From Streptomyces sp. ISL-43 (lineage in GTDB: Bacteria; Actinomycetota; Actinomycetes; Streptomycetales; Streptomycetaceae), in the NCBI RefSeq assembly GCF_018614195.1, contig NZ_JAGGOT010000022.1:124001-188000 (forward strand): 64,000 bases of DNA. The letters are read 5' to 3'. Under the pieces are notes generated by a model. That model saw only the letters and a program-made list of their open reading frames with translations, ran no database searches and had not been told where the DNA came from. Shown here piece by piece: positions 18,255 to 26,031 of this stretch (positions within the stretch are counted from its first letter, which is position 1; every line of letters starts with the position of its first letter). The position numbers and the translations under genes are program-made.

Positions 18255-19646
18255 TCAGGCGGCGGCGGGTACGGCTTCGCGGCGTGCCGCGCCCGTGGCC
18301 TCGCGGTCCCGGTACAGCTCGGCGACCTGGAAGGCCAGGTCGAGCGACTGCTTGCGGTTCAGGCGCGGGTCGCACGAGGACTCGTAGCGCTGCCCGAGGT
18401 CGGTGAGGCGGACCTCGGCGCCGCCGCCGACGCACTCGGTGACGTCGTCGCCGGTCAGCTCGATGTGGATGCCGCCGGGGTGGGTGCCGAGTGCGCGGTG
18501 GACCTCGAAGAAGCCGGTGACCTCGTCGAGCACGTCGTCGAAGTGGCGGGTCTTGTGGCCGCTGGGCGCCTCGAAGGTGTTGCCGTGCATCGGGTCGCAG
18601 ATCCACGCGGGGCGCGCGCCCTCGGCGGTGACCTTGGCGACGAGCTCGGGCAGGATCTCGCGGATGTTGCGGGCGCCCATGCGCGTGATGAAGGTGAGGC
18701 GGCCGGGCTCGCGGTGGGGGTCGAGCTTGTCGATGAGGGCGAGCGCCTCGTCGGCGGAAGTGGTGGGGCCGAGCTTGACGCCGATGGGGTTCTGCACCTT
18801 GGAGGCGAACTCGACGTGGGCGCCGTCCAGTTGACGGGTGCGCTCGCCGATCCAGATCATGTGGCCGGAGACGTCGTACAGCTCGCCGGTGCGGGCGTCG
18901 GTGCGGGTGAGCGCGGCCTCGTAGTCCAGGAGCAGCGCCTCGTGGCTGGCGAAGATCTCGGAGGAGTGGACCGCGGCCGGGTCGGCGCCGCAGGCGGCGA
19001 GGAAGGTGAGTGCGTCGTCGATGTCGCCGGCGAGGCGCTCGTAGCGCTCTCCGACCGGGGAGGCGGCGACGAAGTCGCGGTTCCACTCGTGGACCTGGCG
19101 CAGGTCGGCGTAACCGCCGGTGGTGAAGGCCCGGACGAGGTTCAAGGTGGCGGCGGAGGAGTGGTACATCCGCTTGAGCCGCTCGGGGTCGGGGGTGCGG
19201 GACTCGGCGGTGAAGGCGAGGCCGTTGACCGAGTCGCCCCGGTAGACGGGCAGTTCGACACCGTCGCGGATCTCGGTGGGCTTGGAGCGGGGCTTGGAGT
19301 ACTGCCCGGCGATCCGGCCGATCTTCACCACGGGCACGGAGCTCGCGTAGGTGAGGACGGCGGCCATCTGGAGCAGGGTGCGGACCTTGTCGCGGACCTG
19401 GTCGGAGCTGACGGCGTCGAAGGTCTCGGCGCAGTCGCCGCCCTGGAGGACGAAGGCCTCGCCCCGGGCGACGTCCGCGAGCCGGTCGCGCAGCCGGTCG
19501 CACTCCCCGGCGAAGACCAGGGGCGGGTAGGAGGCGAGGTCGTCGAGGGCGGAGCGCAGGGCGACCGGGTCGGGGTAGGCCGGCTGCTGGGCGGCGGGCA
19601 GCAGCCGCCAGGAGTCGACGGCAGGAGCGTGCGTGGCGAGGGTCAT
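18255..19646 (-). CDS. aroF: DAHP synthase, class II (plant-type)
   Basis: 463 residues. Class II (AroA-II) signatures are FAGECDRLRDRL, FVLQGGDCAETFD, RIAGQYSKPRS, the metal/PEP region ICDPMHGNTFEAPSGHKTR, and ECVGGGAEV with RYESSCDPRLN near the C-terminus. It condenses PEP and erythrose-4-phosphate, the entry to the shikimate pathway. Class II enzymes are widespread in actinobacteria and are often recruited into aromatic-product clusters, where they escape primary feedback control. It is the first gene of the supply operon; a strong hairpin separates it from the exporter gene upstream, so it likely has its own promoter in 19647-19722. Confidence 0.95.
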   Translation of the reverse strand: MTLATHAPAVDSWRLLPAAQQPAYPDPVALRSALDDLASYPPLVFAGECDRLRDRLADVARGEAFVLQGGDCAETFDAVSSDQVRDKVRTLLQMAAVLTYASSVPVVKIGRIAGQYSKPRSKPTEIRDGVELPVYRGDSVNGLAFTAESRTPDPERLKRMYHSSAATLNLVRAFTTGGYADLRQVHEWNRDFVAASPVGERYERLAGDIDDALTFLAACGADPAAVHSSEIFASHEALLLDYEAALTRTDARTGELYDVSGHMIWIGERTRQLDGAHVEFASKVQNPIGVKLGPTTSADEALALIDKLDPHREPGRLTFITRMGARNIREILPELVAKVTAEGARPAWICDPMHGNTFEAPSGHKTRHFDDVLDEVTGFFEVHRALGTHPGGIHIELTGDDVTECVGGGAEVRLTDLGQRYESSCDPRLNRKQSLDLAFQVAELYRDREATGAARREAVPAAA

Positions 19647-19722
19647 GGTGGCTGTGCCTCGATCGGTTTCGGTGGAAAGGGAAGAGGGTGGGCCTGTCGC
19701 CGCCCGGGTGGTGGCCCGGGGT

Positions 19723-19764
19723 GCCGGGGGACCGCACGGCGTTTGGGCCGTACGGTCCCCCGGC
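19723..19764 (-). terminator. Long stem-loop between exporter gene and DAHP synthase
   Basis: An 18-bp stem with one mismatch (GCCGGGGGACCG...CGGTCCCCCGGC, loop GTTTGG) lies between the end of the MFS gene and the DAHP synthase start. It probably ends or attenuates the tailoring transcript and isolates the supply operon. Confidence 0.75.
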
Positions 19765-19801
19765 AGGCAATCCGTTTGCTCGAGCCTGTCTCGCCGGAGG
19801 C

Positions 19802-21058
19802 TTAGACCGGCTCGCGCACCTCGGCGGCCACGGGCGCCTGGACCTCGGTCTCCTGGCCGGCGGCCTGGTGACCCTTGGTGAGGCTGAAGAAGATGAGCCC
19901 GCCGACGCCGAGTACGGCGATGACGATGCCCATCGGGACGGCGCTGTCCTCGCCGGCGAGGCCGACGAGCGGGACGACGGCCGCGCCGATCAGGTGCTGG
20001 GACAGGCCCAGCAGGGCGGCGGCCGAGCCGGCCACGTCACCGTGGTCCTGCAGGGCCAGCGCGAAGGAGTTCGGCAGGACGAGCCCGACGCTGGAGACGA
20101 CCAGGAAGAGCGCGACGAGCATCGGGGCCAGACCGGCGTCGGTGATGACGACGGCGAGCAGCGCGAGGCCGCCGACCGCGGAGACGGTCAGACCGGTCGC
20201 GAGCAGGGCGCGCGGGCCGGTCTTGTGCACGATGCGGCCGCTGACCTGCGCGGCGATGACCAGGCCGAGGGCGTTGACCGCGAAGACGGCGCTGAAGCCC
20301 TGCGGGGACATCCCGTGGATGGACTGGAGCACGAAGGTCGAGCCGGAGATGTAGGCGAACATCGCGGCGAAGGCGAAGCCGCAGGCCAGGTTGTAGCCGA
20401 CGAACACCCGGTCGGTGAGCAGCCGGCGGAAGATCGGGCCGGTGGCCTTGAGGCCGCCGCGCACGCGCCGTTCGGCGGGGTGCGTCTCCGGCAGGGCTCC
20501 CGCGACGCCGAAGAGCATCACGGCGCCGACGATGGCGAGGGCGATGAAGATGCCCTTCCACGAGGTGAGCAGCATCAGCTGGCCGCCGAGGACGGGGGCC
20601 AGGATCGGCGCGATGCCGGTGATGAGCATCAGCATGGCGAAGAACCGGGCCGCGGCGGGCCCGGTGTGCCGGTCGCGCACGACGGCGGAGGCGATGACGA
20701 TGCCGGTGGCACCGCCGAGGCCCTGGAGCGCGCGCAGCCCGATGAGGGTCCAGATGTTCGGGGCGAAGGCGCAGAGCAGCGCGGTGACCGCGAACAGCGC
20801 GAGACCGGCGATGAGCGGGCGGCGTCGGCCGAGCGCGTCACTGACCGGGCCGGCGATGAGCTGGCCGATGCCGAGACCCAGCAGGCAGGCCGTGAGGCTG
20901 AGCTGGGCCGCGGAGGCGCTGGTCGACAGGTCTTCGGCGATCTGCGGAAGACCCGGCAGGTAGGCGTCGTTGGACAGCGGTCCGAGAGCGGTGAGCGCAC
21001 CGAGGATGATGGCGAAGCGGGCGAGCCCGGCGCCCTTCGGTGTGGCGGGTGAAGTCAT
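19802..21058 (-). CDS. MFS drug efflux transporter, Bcr/CflA type
   Basis: 418 residues with about twelve hydrophobic helices and the Bcr/CflA signature near the first loop: LGPLSNDAYLPGLPQIAEDL, then IGQLIAGPVSDALGRRRPL (motif A). These are proton-driven exporters of drugs and amino-acid derivatives in the inner membrane. It begins 27 bases after the NAD(P)-binding gene in the same transcript and precedes a terminator. As the only exporter in the tailoring block, it is the best candidate for export of, and self-resistance to, the aromatic product. Confidence 0.92.
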   Translation of the reverse strand: MTSPATPKGAGLARFAIILGALTALGPLSNDAYLPGLPQIAEDLSTSASAAQLSLTACLLGLGIGQLIAGPVSDALGRRRPLIAGLALFAVTALLCAFAPNIWTLIGLRALQGLGGATGIVIASAVVRDRHTGPAAARFFAMLMLITGIAPILAPVLGGQLMLLTSWKGIFIALAIVGAVMLFGVAGALPETHPAERRVRGGLKATGPIFRRLLTDRVFVGYNLACGFAFAAMFAYISGSTFVLQSIHGMSPQGFSAVFAVNALGLVIAAQVSGRIVHKTGPRALLATGLTVSAVGGLALLAVVITDAGLAPMLVALFLVVSSVGLVLPNSFALALQDHGDVAGSAAALLGLSQHLIGAAVVPLVGLAGEDSAVPMGIVIAVLGVGGLIFFSLTKGHQAAGQETEVQAPVAAEVREPV

Positions 21059-21085
21059 GGTCGGATCCCCTCCGGGGAACGCGGA

Positions 21086-21736
21086 TCAGTAGGCGACGGT
21101 GATGCGGGACTGGATCGCGTCGCCGCGCTCCAGTACGTCCGCGAAGGCGACCGCGTAGTCCGCGATGCTGATGCGGCTCTGGCCTTCGGCGTCCACCACG
21201 AGCTGGTCACCGCCGACCCGGTAGGTGCCGGTGCGCTCGCCGGGCTCGATCTGGGCGGCCGGGGAGATGAACGTCCAGTCCAGGGCGGCGTCGGCCTTGC
21301 GGTACAGACCCAGGGCCTCGCTTTGGGCGAGCGCGTTCTGCTTCCAGACGGCCGGGAAGTTCGGGTTGTCGATGACCTTGACGCCCGGGGACACCTCGAG
21401 GCTGCCGGCGCCGCCGAGGACCACGACGCGGCGTACGCCGCTGCGGGTCAGGCCCTCGATGAGCGCGTTGGCCGCACCGACGATGATCTTGTGGTCGTCG
21501 TCGACGCCGAGCTTGGGACCGACGGCCGAGGCCACCGCGTCGTAGCCCCGCGCGGACAGTTCGGCCACGGTGTCGGCGCTGGTGGCGTCGCCGGCGACGA
21601 CGTTCAGGCCCTCGTGGCTGTTGCCCGCGATCTCGCCGGTGCGGGTGACGCCGGTGACCGAGTGCCCACGGGAGAGCAGCTCACCGGCGATGGCGCTGCC
21701 GATGTGTCCGCTCGCTCCGAAAAGCAGGATGTTCAT
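21086..21736 (-). CDS. NAD(P)-binding protein, atypical SDR (YwnB/NmrA-like)
   Basis: 216 residues with the N-terminal NAD(P)-binding motif LLFGASGHIGSAIAGELLSRGH and a typical VVVLGGAGSLEVSPG strand. The family (NAD(P)H-binding, SDR_a5/BVR-B-like) includes putative isoflavone-type or quinone reductases and redox sensors. The catalytic Tyr-x-x-x-Lys of classical SDRs is not evident. It sits between the class II aldolase-like gene and the exporter in one run. A reductase acting on the aromatic intermediate is an inference. Confidence 0.8.
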   Translation of the reverse strand: MNILLFGASGHIGSAIAGELLSRGHSVTGVTRTGEIAGNSHEGLNVVAGDATSADTVAELSARGYDAVASAVGPKLGVDDDHKIIVGAANALIEGLTRSGVRRVVVLGGAGSLEVSPGVKVIDNPNFPAVWKQNALAQSEALGLYRKADAALDWTFISPAAQIEPGERTGTYRVGGDQLVVDAEGQSRISIADYAVAFADVLERGDAIQSRITVAY

Positions 21737-21798
21737 GGTGTGCCTCTTCTTCTTGGGTGTATCTCGCGGGGTGTTGTCGGGCTGGGGACGTCCGCGGG

Positions 21799-22611
21799 CT
21801 AGTCCTCTTCCAGGAAGTCGGGCTGCTCGCGGATGATCTCGTCCCAGAGCAGCTGGAAGCTGAACCAGCCCAGCTGCTCGTTGCCGAAGCCGTCCCCCGC
21901 GGCCACGGCCTGCTCATGGGTGAAGCTCTTGGGCGTGCCCGCCGCCCGGGCGAGCAGCTGCACCTGGGCGCAGCTGTCGTAGGTGAAGAACCAGTGCACG
22001 GCCTCGTCGAGCGATCCGCCGACGGTTATGAGGCCGTGGTGGCGCAGCAGGATCGCGCGGTTGTCGCCGAGCTTCTCCGCGATGTCGCGGCCGAGTTCGG
22101 CGGAGACCGAGGGGCCCTCGTACTCTTCGTAGAGGACCTGGCGGTTGTAGAAGGCGGCGGACTCCTGGTCGATGGGGTCGAGCAGGCGGCCCAGGGCGCC
22201 CAGCGCGCGGGAGTGCGCGGTGTGGCCGTGGGCGGCCGCCGTGGCACCCGGCTGCATCTCGTGGATCGCCGAGTGGATGACGAAGGCGCTCGGGTTGACC
22301 CGGTGCTTGCCCTCCACGACGTTGCCGGCGGAGTCGACGCAGATCAGGTCGGCGACGCGGACCAGGTTGAAGGAGACGCCGAAGGGGTTCACCCAGAACC
22401 GGTCCTCGTGCTCCGGGTCGCGGACCGAGATGTGGCCCGAGATGCCTTCACCGAAGCCGTACTTTCCGAACAGCCGCAGCGCGGCGGCGAGCCGCTGCTT
22501 GCGGTGGCGCCGGGTCTCCTCGTGGGTGGCGAAGACCGGCTCGCTGGGAATGGGCAGGCCGGTGTGGGTGTCTGCCAGGTAGGCGGGCCGGTCGGTCTCG
22601 GTGACGCTCAT
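21799..22611 (-). CDS. Class II aldolase/adducin-fold protein, possible CloR/NovR-like oxygenase
   Basis: 270 residues. The class II aldolase/adducin fold is clear: RKQRLAAALRLFGKYGFGEG, GHISVRDPE, RFWVNPFG, the metal ligands in AAAHGHTAHSRALG and the third His in LRHHGLITVGGS. The family also contains CloR/NovR, non-haem iron oxygenases that shorten 3-prenyl-4-hydroxyphenylpyruvate via a mandelate to a benzoate. The nearby prephenate dehydrogenase makes 4-hydroxyphenylpyruvate, so a CloR-like side-chain shortening is an attractive guess. A simple aldolase or decarboxylase is the alternative. The metal ligands can be seen; the iron and the reaction cannot. Confidence 0.78.
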   Translation of the reverse strand: MSVTETDRPAYLADTHTGLPIPSEPVFATHEETRRHRKQRLAAALRLFGKYGFGEGISGHISVRDPEHEDRFWVNPFGVSFNLVRVADLICVDSAGNVVEGKHRVNPSAFVIHSAIHEMQPGATAAAHGHTAHSRALGALGRLLDPIDQESAAFYNRQVLYEEYEGPSVSAELGRDIAEKLGDNRAILLRHHGLITVGGSLDEAVHWFFTYDSCAQVQLLARAAGTPKSFTHEQAVAAGDGFGNEQLGWFSFQLLWDEIIREQPDFLEED

Positions 22612-22692
22612 GCTCGGGGGTCCTCATCTCCGGATCGTTTTCCGGTAGCGGTACGGGTACGGGTGCGGGCGGTGGCCAGACCGTGAGCCGGG

Positions 22693-24237
22693 TCAGACCG
22701 TGAGCAGGACTTCCTCGGTCTCCTGGCTCGCGGCGGTGACCGTCTCGGCGTGCTGCAGGATCGCGCCGACGATGTCCTGGCTGCGGTCGACCAGCGAGGG
22801 GATGCCGAAGGTGAAGAAGAGCGAGCCGGCGGCGATGTTGCCGAGCCCGTAGAGGCGCGGGTCGGGTCTGCCGTTGGTCGTCAGCTGGCTGGTCGGCCGG
22901 GCTATGTGCAGGCCGCCGTGGGGGTGCCGGCTGGCGACCCGGCTGCGCATGAGCGAGGTGACCAGGGGCGCGGCGCTGGTGGGGATGCGCCCCTCGGAGG
23001 CGTTCACGGCGCTGACGACGCGATCGGCCGTGAAGTTGTGGCCCTCGGCGGTGACGACGTCGAAGCCCGCCTCGGGGTTCGGGGTGATGTTCTGCAGACC
23101 CGCGACGATGTCCAGCTTGCCCGCCTCGACGAGTTCGAGGAGGACCCCGGCGCTGCCCGGCGGCATGGGGCAGCACAGGCTCATGATCGTGCGGTAGTGG
23201 GCGCGCAGCAGCTGGACCTTGTCCTGCTCGCGCAGCATCGGCCAGACGTCGGGTCCGGTCTCGGGGACGGCGCGCTGCAGGATCCGCAGGCCCATGTGCG
23301 GGGAGTCGACCTCTTCGATCTGCCGGCGCAGCCGGTCGACCGGGTCCTCCAGGTCGACCCGGATGATCTCCGAGACCACCGCGTCGAGGTCGGCGCCGAC
23401 ATCGCGGAACTCGGCCCGCATGATGGTGGCGATGTCCTCGAGGGTGATCTCGGGGTGGGTCGTGGCCAGTGCTTCCATCCGGTGCGGGGTGAAGTGCCGC
23501 AGCTCGAAGGGGACCGCCTTCTGCCGGACGCCGGGCAGGACGCCCCGGCGCGACATCAGGCTGATGCGGCCCTGGTGGCCCTGGGCGGCGAGGGACAGGA
23601 TGATGTCGATGGCGGTCAGGCCACTGCCGATGACGGCGACGTGGTCGTTCTCGCCGACGTCCGCCAGCTTGTTGACGATCGGGTACGGGTCGCCGACGAA
23701 GCCCTCGGTGCCGGCCAGTCCGTAGACGTCCTTGGGGCTGTCGCCGCCGACGCACAGGATGGCGTAGTCGAAGGCGCGGGCGCGGCCGTTGCCGGTGCGC
23801 AGCAGCACCCGGTTGGCGGCGCGGCTGGCGGAGGTGACGCCCTCGCCGACGAGGTCGACCCGCCAGCCCTGGCGGCGCAGTTCGCCGAGCGCGGCGTAGG
23901 CCGTCTGCTCCAGGTACTCGCCGTAGACGGTGCGGGGCGCGAAGCGGCTTCCGGACCACCGGTCGACTCCGGTGCGGACCCCTATGACCTTGTCCCGCGT
24001 CTCCAGCCAGTTCTCGAAGTGCTGGAGGTCGCCGGCGCGCACGGACATGTCGTCGGGTGTCGCATTGACCTTGAGGGTCTCGGTGTCCACCTGGTAGGCG
24101 CGGCCGCGCCACAAGTGCGGTGACGGTTCGAAGACCGTGAGGCTGCCTGGTTCGCTCTGTGTTCGGGACAACGCGTCGATCAAGCAGACTGCAGCCGCGC
24201 CTCCTCCGACGATGCCGATCGAGAATCCACGGGACAT
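22693..24237 (-). CDS. FAD/NAD(P)-binding protein (NAD_binding_9 type, possible monooxygenase)
   Basis: 514 residues. The N-terminal FAD motif is GIVGGGAAAVCLIDAL, followed by WRGRAYQVDTETLKVNATPD typical of this family, and an internal NAD(P) site (VAVIGSGLTAIDIILSLAAQ). A late GLGNIAAGSLFFTFGIPS forms the FAD-closing motif. Proteins of this group resemble ornithine/lysine N-hydroxylases and are found in siderophore and specialised clusters, but most are uncharacterised. It starts the second half of the tailoring run, 81 bases before the aldolase-fold gene. N- or C-hydroxylation of an amino-aromatic intermediate is possible (inference). Confidence 0.82.
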   Translation of the reverse strand: MSRGFSIGIVGGGAAAVCLIDALSRTQSEPGSLTVFEPSPHLWRGRAYQVDTETLKVNATPDDMSVRAGDLQHFENWLETRDKVIGVRTGVDRWSGSRFAPRTVYGEYLEQTAYAALGELRRQGWRVDLVGEGVTSASRAANRVLLRTGNGRARAFDYAILCVGGDSPKDVYGLAGTEGFVGDPYPIVNKLADVGENDHVAVIGSGLTAIDIILSLAAQGHQGRISLMSRRGVLPGVRQKAVPFELRHFTPHRMEALATTHPEITLEDIATIMRAEFRDVGADLDAVVSEIIRVDLEDPVDRLRRQIEEVDSPHMGLRILQRAVPETGPDVWPMLREQDKVQLLRAHYRTIMSLCCPMPPGSAGVLLELVEAGKLDIVAGLQNITPNPEAGFDVVTAEGHNFTADRVVSAVNASEGRIPTSAAPLVTSLMRSRVASRHPHGGLHIARPTSQLTTNGRPDPRLYGLGNIAAGSLFFTFGIPSLVDRSQDIVGAILQHAETVTAASQETEEVLLTV

Positions 24238-24408
24238 GTGTCAGTCACCTATCAATTCGTGGAAGGCGCGGGGTCGTCGTGCGTCGGCCTTGCTGTCCGC
24301 GATCACGGGGCCCTTCCTCGCCTACTCCGGGGATTCAGTGGAGGCCGCCGGCCACCCCCGGTGCGGCGGGGGTGAAGCCGGTCAGCCGATGGGATTCGCG
24401 CGCCCGAC

Positions 24409-25452
24409 TCAGGCGGCGGAGTTCTTGAAGTTCTTCATCGAGACGGTGTAGTCACCGCGGTTGGCGCGGTAGTCGATGCAGTACTCCTGCGGGTACCAGC
24501 CACCGATCTGCCACTGCTGCGGCTGCTTGATCGGCCAGCAGCGGCTCGGGTTGACCCCGGCCTCGATGCCCTCGAACCAGGCCTTCGTGATCATCGGCTC
24601 GAGGAAGCTGATCTTGGCGTCGTAGGCGCCGTAGATGAAGGTCTGGGTGAAGGCGGTGGAGCCCCACTCGGGCGAGAACGGGTCGATCAGGTGGTTGCCC
24701 ATGGCCGCCTCGGCCACGCCGTTGTCCTTGTAGTCCTGCGGCATGAACTGCGGGGCGAGCGGCTTGGTGGCCGTCGCGTAGTCGTCGCAGTCGATGGCCA
24801 GACCGCACGGACCGCTGCGGATGGCGTCGCGCTCCGCCTTCGACTGCGTGTAGAAGTGGAAGTCGAAGTGCGGGTGGTCGTAGATGTGCTCGGGGCCGTG
24901 ACCCATCGGGTTGAAGTTCACCAGGGCCCACTTGAGCGGCATGCCGGGCAGCGACGTCAGCTGCGAGGGCAGGTCCAGCGGACGCTCGTGGCCGCCGACG
25001 CACTCGGTGTGCTCGTTGACCGTGCCGTCACCGTTCATGTCGTAGCAGTGGTGGCCGTCCGTCATGGTGGTCGGCAGGCCGGTCAGCATGGACTTGGGGA
25101 AGACGATGCCGACGGTCTGCGGCTTGTTGCCCGCGACCTGCGCGTAGGTGCGCACCGTGCCGTTGCCGAGCGCGCTCGGGGTGCCGTACGAGGCGCACGG
25201 GCCACGGTAGGAGGGCGTCTCTTGGAGCAGGACCTCGGCCGCCCACTGCGCGACCTTGACGTTGCGCTCGCGGGTCGGGGCGTCCGCGGTCACCAGACAG
25301 ATGCTCACGGAGCCCGTCGTGGCGGCGGCCGCCTCCGGGCCCGACCCCGAGGCCTGGGCCGGGATGGTCGGCCAGATCAGCAGGGTCAGACCGGATATCG
25401 CCAGCGCCGCTCCGAGGAGCGCCCGCCAGCTCAGGAACTTCTTCGCTCGCAC
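24409..25452 (-). CDS. Secreted His-rich protein (TTHB210-like), unknown role
   Basis: 347 residues. An N-terminal signal peptide is evident (MRAKKFLSW, then a hydrophobic run ending in PAQASG). The mature part has a dense motif GHGPEHIYDHPHFDFHFY, plus DGHHCYDMNGDG and paired Cys residues, suggesting a metal-binding exported protein; the pattern resembles the TTHB210/DUF5602 family. The GTG start lies 2 bases after the flavin reductase stop, so it is in the HpaB/HpaC transcript. A secreted metalloprotein inside an intracellular tailoring operon may act on the exported product, for example an extracellular oxidation or ring closure (inference). Confidence 0.72.
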   Translation of the reverse strand: MRAKKFLSWRALLGAALAISGLTLLIWPTIPAQASGSGPEAAAATTGSVSICLVTADAPTRERNVKVAQWAAEVLLQETPSYRGPCASYGTPSALGNGTVRTYAQVAGNKPQTVGIVFPKSMLTGLPTTMTDGHHCYDMNGDGTVNEHTECVGGHERPLDLPSQLTSLPGMPLKWALVNFNPMGHGPEHIYDHPHFDFHFYTQSKAERDAIRSGPCGLAIDCDDYATATKPLAPQFMPQDYKDNGVAEAAMGNHLIDPFSPEWGSTAFTQTFIYGAYDAKISFLEPMITKAWFEGIEAGVNPSRCWPIKQPQQWQIGGWYPQEYCIDYRANRGDYTVSMKNFKNSAA

Positions 25453-25453
25453 G

Positions 25454-25951
25454 TCACACCTGTTCCAGTTCGAATCTGTGGAATCCGCCCTGAAGGAAGA
25501 TCAGGGGGGTCTGGGTCTCACGGGCACCCATGGCGAGGACCTCGCCGATGACCATCACGTGGTCACCCGCCACGACGTGGTCGCGCAGGGTGCACTCCAT
25601 CCAGGCGGCCGCCTCGAACAGGAGCGTCCCGGTGGCCTCGCCCGGGGCGCCGGGCACCTCGGTCAGCGCCTGGTCGCGCTCGGGCCGCCGGCGCGCGAAC
25701 GCGCGGGCGGTGGACTCGCCCTCGGCTCCGAGGATCGAGATCCCGACGACGCCGGTGCGCATCAGCTCCGCGAAGAACTCCGAGTCGTGACGGAAGCTCA
25801 GGGATACCAGCGGCGGTTCCAGTGAGACGGAGGTGAGCGAGTTGACGGTGATCGCGTTGTGGGTGCGCACGCCGTCCTTGTCGGTGTACGTACTGACGAC
25901 GCAGACCCCCGTGGCGAAGGAACGCATCACATCGCGCAGGTCGTGGTTCAT
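25454..25951 (-). CDS. hpaC: Flavin reductase (HpaC-type)
   Basis: 165 residues with the flavin-reductase-like FMN-binding fold: FATGVCVVSTYTDKDGVRTH, then NAITVNSLTSVSLEPPLVSL and the late GDHVMVIGEV. It reduces FAD or FMN with NAD(P)H and supplies it to a partner monooxygenase. It follows the HpaB-type gene by 80 bases and is translationally close to the secreted His-rich protein. Domain content and length (165-170) match two-component partners such as HpaC. Confidence 0.9.
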   Translation of the reverse strand: MNHDLRDVMRSFATGVCVVSTYTDKDGVRTHNAITVNSLTSVSLEPPLVSLSFRHDSEFFAELMRTGVVGISILGAEGESTARAFARRRPERDQALTEVPGAPGEATGTLLFEAAAWMECTLRDHVVAGDHVMVIGEVLAMGARETQTPLIFLQGGFHRFELEQV

Positions 25952-26031
25952 GGCCGGGCCTCTCTGCTGGGCGCGGACGGGTGCGCGCGGCGCTTTCGCC
26001 GCGGGCACCCGTCCGTACGCGCTCTGACGGG

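Noticed and set aside
2923..19646. Phenazine-type cluster suggested by a PNPOx-like protein plus chorismate genes
   Set aside because: No PhzE-, PhzD-, PhzF- or PhzB-like genes are present, and chorismate mutase and prephenate dehydrogenase send chorismate to tyrosine instead.
17830..19770. 646-codon frame spanning DAHP synthase
   Set aside because: Its last 125 codons are the real chorismate mutase; the rest is an Arg/Pro-rich shadow of DAHP synthase in another phase.
21799..22611. Aminocoumarin cluster suggested by a CloR/NovR-like fold and prephenate dehydrogenase
   Set aside because: No prenyltransferase, gyrase B resistance gene, deoxysugar genes or NRPS partners are seen; only the fold and precursor are shared.
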